NCBI GenBank assembly: GCA_015680685.1
Contig: MNCI01023302.1
Coordinates: 903,188 to 967,187, forward strand
Source of the DNA: Gnetum montanum
Taxonomy: Eukaryota > Streptophyta > Gnetopsida > Gnetales > Gnetaceae
Direction of reading: 5' to 3'
DNA length: 64,000 nucleotides
Part shown: in pieces, positions 62,166-64,000 of the stretch
How the letters are laid out: each line of letters starts with the position of its first letter
How positions within the stretch are numbered: position 1 is the stretch's first letter
Position numbers and translations under genes: made by a program
Notes under the pieces: model-generated
Told to the model about the DNA's origin: nothing
Databases searched by the model: none
What the model saw: the letters and a program-made list of their open reading frames with translations, nothing else

Positions 62166-64000
62166 ATGGCACCAAAAAGCAAACACACGTAAGATGGAGG
62201 ACCATCTCAACCAAAAGAGAAATTGCCAAGAATGAGAAGAGGCTAAGAACAAGCTCAAGAAGAATCACTTACAACCCACACCATGGATCCTCTTAAGAAA
62301 GAGGCCAAAGTGGAATCTATTCATCAGATTCTAGAACTAATAGCAATAACAAAACATTCCCACCAGAATGAGGCACAACTCAGCAAGCAAACCTTGAGAT
62401 GACCTTGATAGAAGCTTGCCTAAATCAAATCAGATCAAGGAAGGTCCAAAAAATAGTGCTCCAAGAGTTAAACTTTGGCTCTTTTCTGGAGAAAGCACCT
62501 AAAGAAATACAAGACCAATGGAAGACCTCTCCCATGTGGCTAGTTATCACTTCCATTGGGGAGTGGTACATGGGAGAGACATTCTTACTCTGGAACAATA
62601 GACAAGCTAGTTCAATGGTCAAAATCAAGGACATTTTAGTGTCCTACTCAATGTTGGCCATTGTTGAAGTGCTTGGGTTGCTAGAAACTAGGGTAAATCT
62701 CACTAAGATTTCAATGCAAGAAGACCCCAACATTAAAACGAAATGGATGTGATGGTGCTATGGTGTCAATCGTAAGGAGTATAGCACACTCACACTAGCA
62801 GAAAGGATCCACTATAAGATTGTAGCCTTCCACCTAAACCCCACAATGAAGCCCAGCAAGATCACTACCTTTTCTACCCATGCATACGCTGCTTTGAAGG
62901 GGAGATTCCCTATCAACCTTCCATAGCTAATTTATCTAGAGATAGAAAAGTGATTAAAGAGAACAAACATGGAAGTAAGACATTCCTATTTCCATGCCTC
63001 ATTAGCAAACTCTATTGGAGGGCAAGGATAGTCCATTATACAAATGATGTTGTAAGCATGCTCTAATCACTAATTTGGTGGAGATGATGAAAGATAAAAT
63101 GCCTACAACAATCATTCAAGAAGAGGAGCAATAGCCACCACCTCTACCTAGCACTCAAACAACTATGTCATACATCGCTACAATATCCCAATAGTTGCAT
63201 GAATAGCAAGAATGGCTCTTGAGTGAACAAGAGCAATGAGCAAGCATGAGTGGCGAGGACCCATCTATGTACTAGCCAGTAATGAGTCACCTAAATGAGG
63301 TGGCCTAAATAGTGAGCCTAATGGGAGGTGGTGGATCTATTTTGTAGGCCCAAAAAACATAGTTGTCTATGAGGTTGAATCTTAGTGCTAGAGAGGTCAC
63401 GTTATCTTTTGCAGAATAGCAGCCACTCCCAAAAATTTTTAGAAATGTTGCAACCTTCTTGATGTGCTTGGAGGAAGGTGAGGGGGTAACACCAAGGGCA
63501 GTAGACAACATCAGAGGTGATTGTTGACAAAATTTCCAAAACACTCAATGCACCTGTGACATCTATACCAAGTGTCACTACACTCAAAGATGTGTAGACG
63601 TCCACAAGGATCATAAGTGGTAAATTAAGTGTATCCCAACATGAAGAACTATTGGACCAACTGGTGGAAACTGGGTAATCACTTTTGGATGTCTTTAATC
63701 TTCTAGATAGTATTTCTACAACCCAATTAGGAAAGGGTCAAAAACATTATCTTCGATATACAAATTTGGCTATGTTGACTACCAAACGACCACAATCAAA
63801 ACTAGAGAAGCAAATGGCCAGCTCATACTTGTTGTACAAGGCTGAGTTCAAGCACCACAAAGAGACCAAGCAAAAACTTGTGGTGGAAAATGTAGAACTC
63901 AAGGTTCTCTATGATAAATACACTAATCAAAGATTTGCTGCAAAGAACCTAGCCAAAAGAATGAATAACTACCAGAAGTTGCAAAATGTAGTCATGGTGT
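62166..64000 (+). pseudogene. Additional ORF of a Gypsy element (E), plus strand, running off the window
   Basis: Starts MAPKSKHT at 62166, then a long open piece at 62399-62752. Conserved-looking text includes MWLVITSIGEWYMGETFLLW, YSTLTLAERIHYKIVAFHLN, PTMKPSKITTFSTHAYAALK and GRFPINLP. The arrangement recalls the 'putative plant transposon protein' domain of retrotransposon third ORFs (inference). At 63425-63560 LPKIFRNVATF, LEEGE and LNAP match element A's additional ORF. The tail beyond 63780 looks like a coiled coil. Several stops lie where Gln or Arg is likely. No pol of E is visible to the left. Confidence 0.55.

Noticed and set aside
1-64000. CRISPR array, tRNA or rRNA gene, bacterial operon or phage genes
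   Set aside because: None seen. The content is typical of a plant nuclear chromosome, and the repeats are retroelements, LTRs, a MITE and degenerate minisatellites.

Overview
The window reads as nuclear DNA of a seed plant with a large, repeat-filled genome. There is one multi-exon host gene with GT-AG introns, one of them 19.4 kb long. The rest is mostly decayed Copia, Gypsy and LINE retrotransposons, many nested in one another. Intron size and the age of the elements suggest a gymnosperm, but this is inference; no species-diagnostic sequence was seen.

Host gene (4752-33109, +): an aldehyde oxidase of the plant AO/AAO molybdo-flavoenzyme family. Eleven exons can be placed by eye and all 20 splice sites are GT-AG. 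They encode about 1389 residues with all cofactor domains: two 2Fe-2S clusters, FAD domain, molybdenum-cofactor domain and the catalytic Glu near the C-terminus. One extra T in a T7 run (30945-30951, exon 7) shifts the frame, so the gene is either broken in this allele or carries a homopolymer base-call error.

Layout. 1-2654: 5' end of a minus-strand Gypsy element (D) with an Asp-tRNA-type primer site and an unusual CpG-rich palindromic array in its LTR. 2655-4751: upstream region of the gene. 4752-7521: exons 1-3. 7522-26887: intron 3, holding a complete 5.1-kb Copia (8822-13908, TSD ATAAA), a GC-rich LINE (L-A, about 14050-19283, with an assembly gap), a second LINE fossil (19306-19830), and a minus-strand repeat copy 'c1' (20801-25418) that carries a 250-bp MITE. 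26888-33109: exons 4-11. 33730-61600: one plus-strand LINE (L-B) split into three pieces by two later insertions. The first is a small LTR element without pol (F, 35079-38892). The second is a 19.2-kb minus-strand Gypsy (A, 40748-59959) with 5-bp target duplications CTAGG. Element A itself contains repeat copy 'c2' (44430-48670, inverted relative to c1), a second Gypsy fragment (B) and a leucine-rich-repeat gene fragment. 62166-64000: additional ORF of another Gypsy (E, +), related to the ORF at the 3' end of A.

The mobile elements are largely dead. Many in-frame stops sit where Gln or Arg codons are expected (CAA/CAG/CGA to TAA/TAG/TGA), the pattern of cytosine-methylation decay. No RNA gene, CRISPR array or prokaryote-type system was seen.
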